DNA from: Actinomycetota bacterium
GTDB lineage: Bacteria > Actinomycetota > Actinomycetes > Nanopelagicales > Nanopelagicaceae
Direction of reading: 5' to 3'
DNA: 5,656 nucleotides
NCBI GenBank assembly: GCA_027730465.1
Contig: JAQCGQ010000054.1
Location: forward strand, 1 to 5,656
Shown: piece by piece, positions 5,306 through 5,656 of the stretch
Position numbering within the stretch: position 1 is the first letter of the stretch
Layout of the letters: each line of letters starts with the position of its first letter
Made by a program: the position numbers and the translations under genes
The notes under the pieces: generated by a model
Told to the model about the DNA's origin: nothing
Databases searched by the model: none
Seen by the model: the letters and a program-made list of their open reading frames with translations, nothing else

Positions 5306-5656
5306 CTAAATCAGTGATTGCAGATCAACCTTTGAAACTTCACCCTTTGTAATCTGCTTGATCTCATCTGTTACTTCTCTTGTTTGTTCAATAGCGCTGC
5401 CAGCAAAGGCTGATGGATCTTTAATAAAATTATTTAATTGATTTATTGATAATGGAAAATCTTTTTCACTAGCTAGTGCGTTAAAGAAACTACTGGCAGT
5501 AGTGGTTGTGGCATATTTTTTAATTAACTCATGGGCTACCTCTCTACCCATACCTTTTTTAACTAGCTCAGTTAAGATCTGGGAGGTGGCTAAAAATGGT
5601 AGCTGCTCTGCTAGCTCTTTATTAATATTTTTTTCATAGATACCAAACTCAGTAAG
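5306..5656 (-). CDS. purB: Adenylosuccinate lyase, C-terminal 116 residues (gene continues beyond the window)
   Basis: PurB acts twice in purine synthesis, releasing fumarate from SAICAR and from adenylosuccinate. Only the C-terminal helical domain is visible, entering at the right edge with no start codon in view. The frame is open from base 5656 and reads EKNINKELAEQLPFLATSQI and then LVKKGMGREVAHELIKKYA, the typical PurB C-terminal pattern (a helix, then GREVAHE). The lyase signature and catalytic residues are further upstream, outside the window. The Met at 5551 is internal, not a start. The gene ends in TAG at 5306-5308, and the SCP2-like gene begins one base later, so the two form an operon. 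Confidence 0.9.
   Translation of the reverse strand, partial: LTEFGIYEKNINKELAEQLPFLATSQILTELVKKGMGREVAHELIKKYATTTTASSFFNALASEKDFPLSINQLNNFIKDPSAFAGSAIEQTREVTDEIKQITKGEVSKVDLQSLI

Noticed and set aside
5306..5551. A stand-alone 81-aa protein starting at the Met at 5551
   Set aside because: The frame stays open to the window edge and the upstream residues continue the PurB C-terminal pattern, so this Met is internal.

Overview
The window looks like a piece of a small, moderately AT-rich actinobacterial chromosome. BldC, a DUF3073 protein, a DUF5302-like protein and an SCP2-like 'sterol carrier family' protein are typical of Actinobacteria. Hand counts over sampled lines give roughly 40% G+C, and the genes are tightly packed with short proteins. 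Together this suggests a streamlined planktonic lineage such as the freshwater acI group (Nanopelagicales). The genus is an inference; the phylum call is firm. Layout: a tRNA-Asp (5' end cut off by the window edge) and a tRNA-Phe lie on the + strand at the left end. Every protein gene is on the - strand and is read right to left. In transcription order they are: the end of purB, a 104-aa SCP2-like protein, a DUF3073 protein, a UDP-glucuronate decarboxylase, a GT4-type glycosyltransferase, a conserved bldC-neighbour gene broken by an in-frame amber codon, bldC, a DUF5302-like gene, and a WecA/TagO/MraY-type phosphoglycosyltransferase whose stop codon lies 6 bases from the tRNA-Phe 3' end. How they work together: the purB / SCP2-like / DUF3073 stretch and the broken gene / bldC / DUF5302 stretch resemble housekeeping blocks of Actinobacteria. 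Between them sit two sugar genes coupled by an ATGA overlap: a UDP-xylose-forming decarboxylase and a glycosyltransferase. The last gene of the block is a polyprenyl-phosphate sugar-1-phosphate transferase. These three could contribute a lipid-linked starter sugar, UDP-xylose and a sugar-transfer step to a surface glycan, but no flippase, polymerase or UDP-glucose dehydrogenase is visible here. The most notable point is the gene over 1777-2592. A 192-codon ORF ends at TAG (2014-2016), and the same frame then stays open for 78 codons of convincing protein sequence before another TAG. TAG is also an ordinary terminal stop elsewhere in the window, so recoding is unlikely; a recent nonsense mutation, a sequence error or stop readthrough are the options. 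I found no CRISPR array, insertion sequence, phage gene or evident defence system. No stretch over 300 bases lacks a gene or gene remnant.
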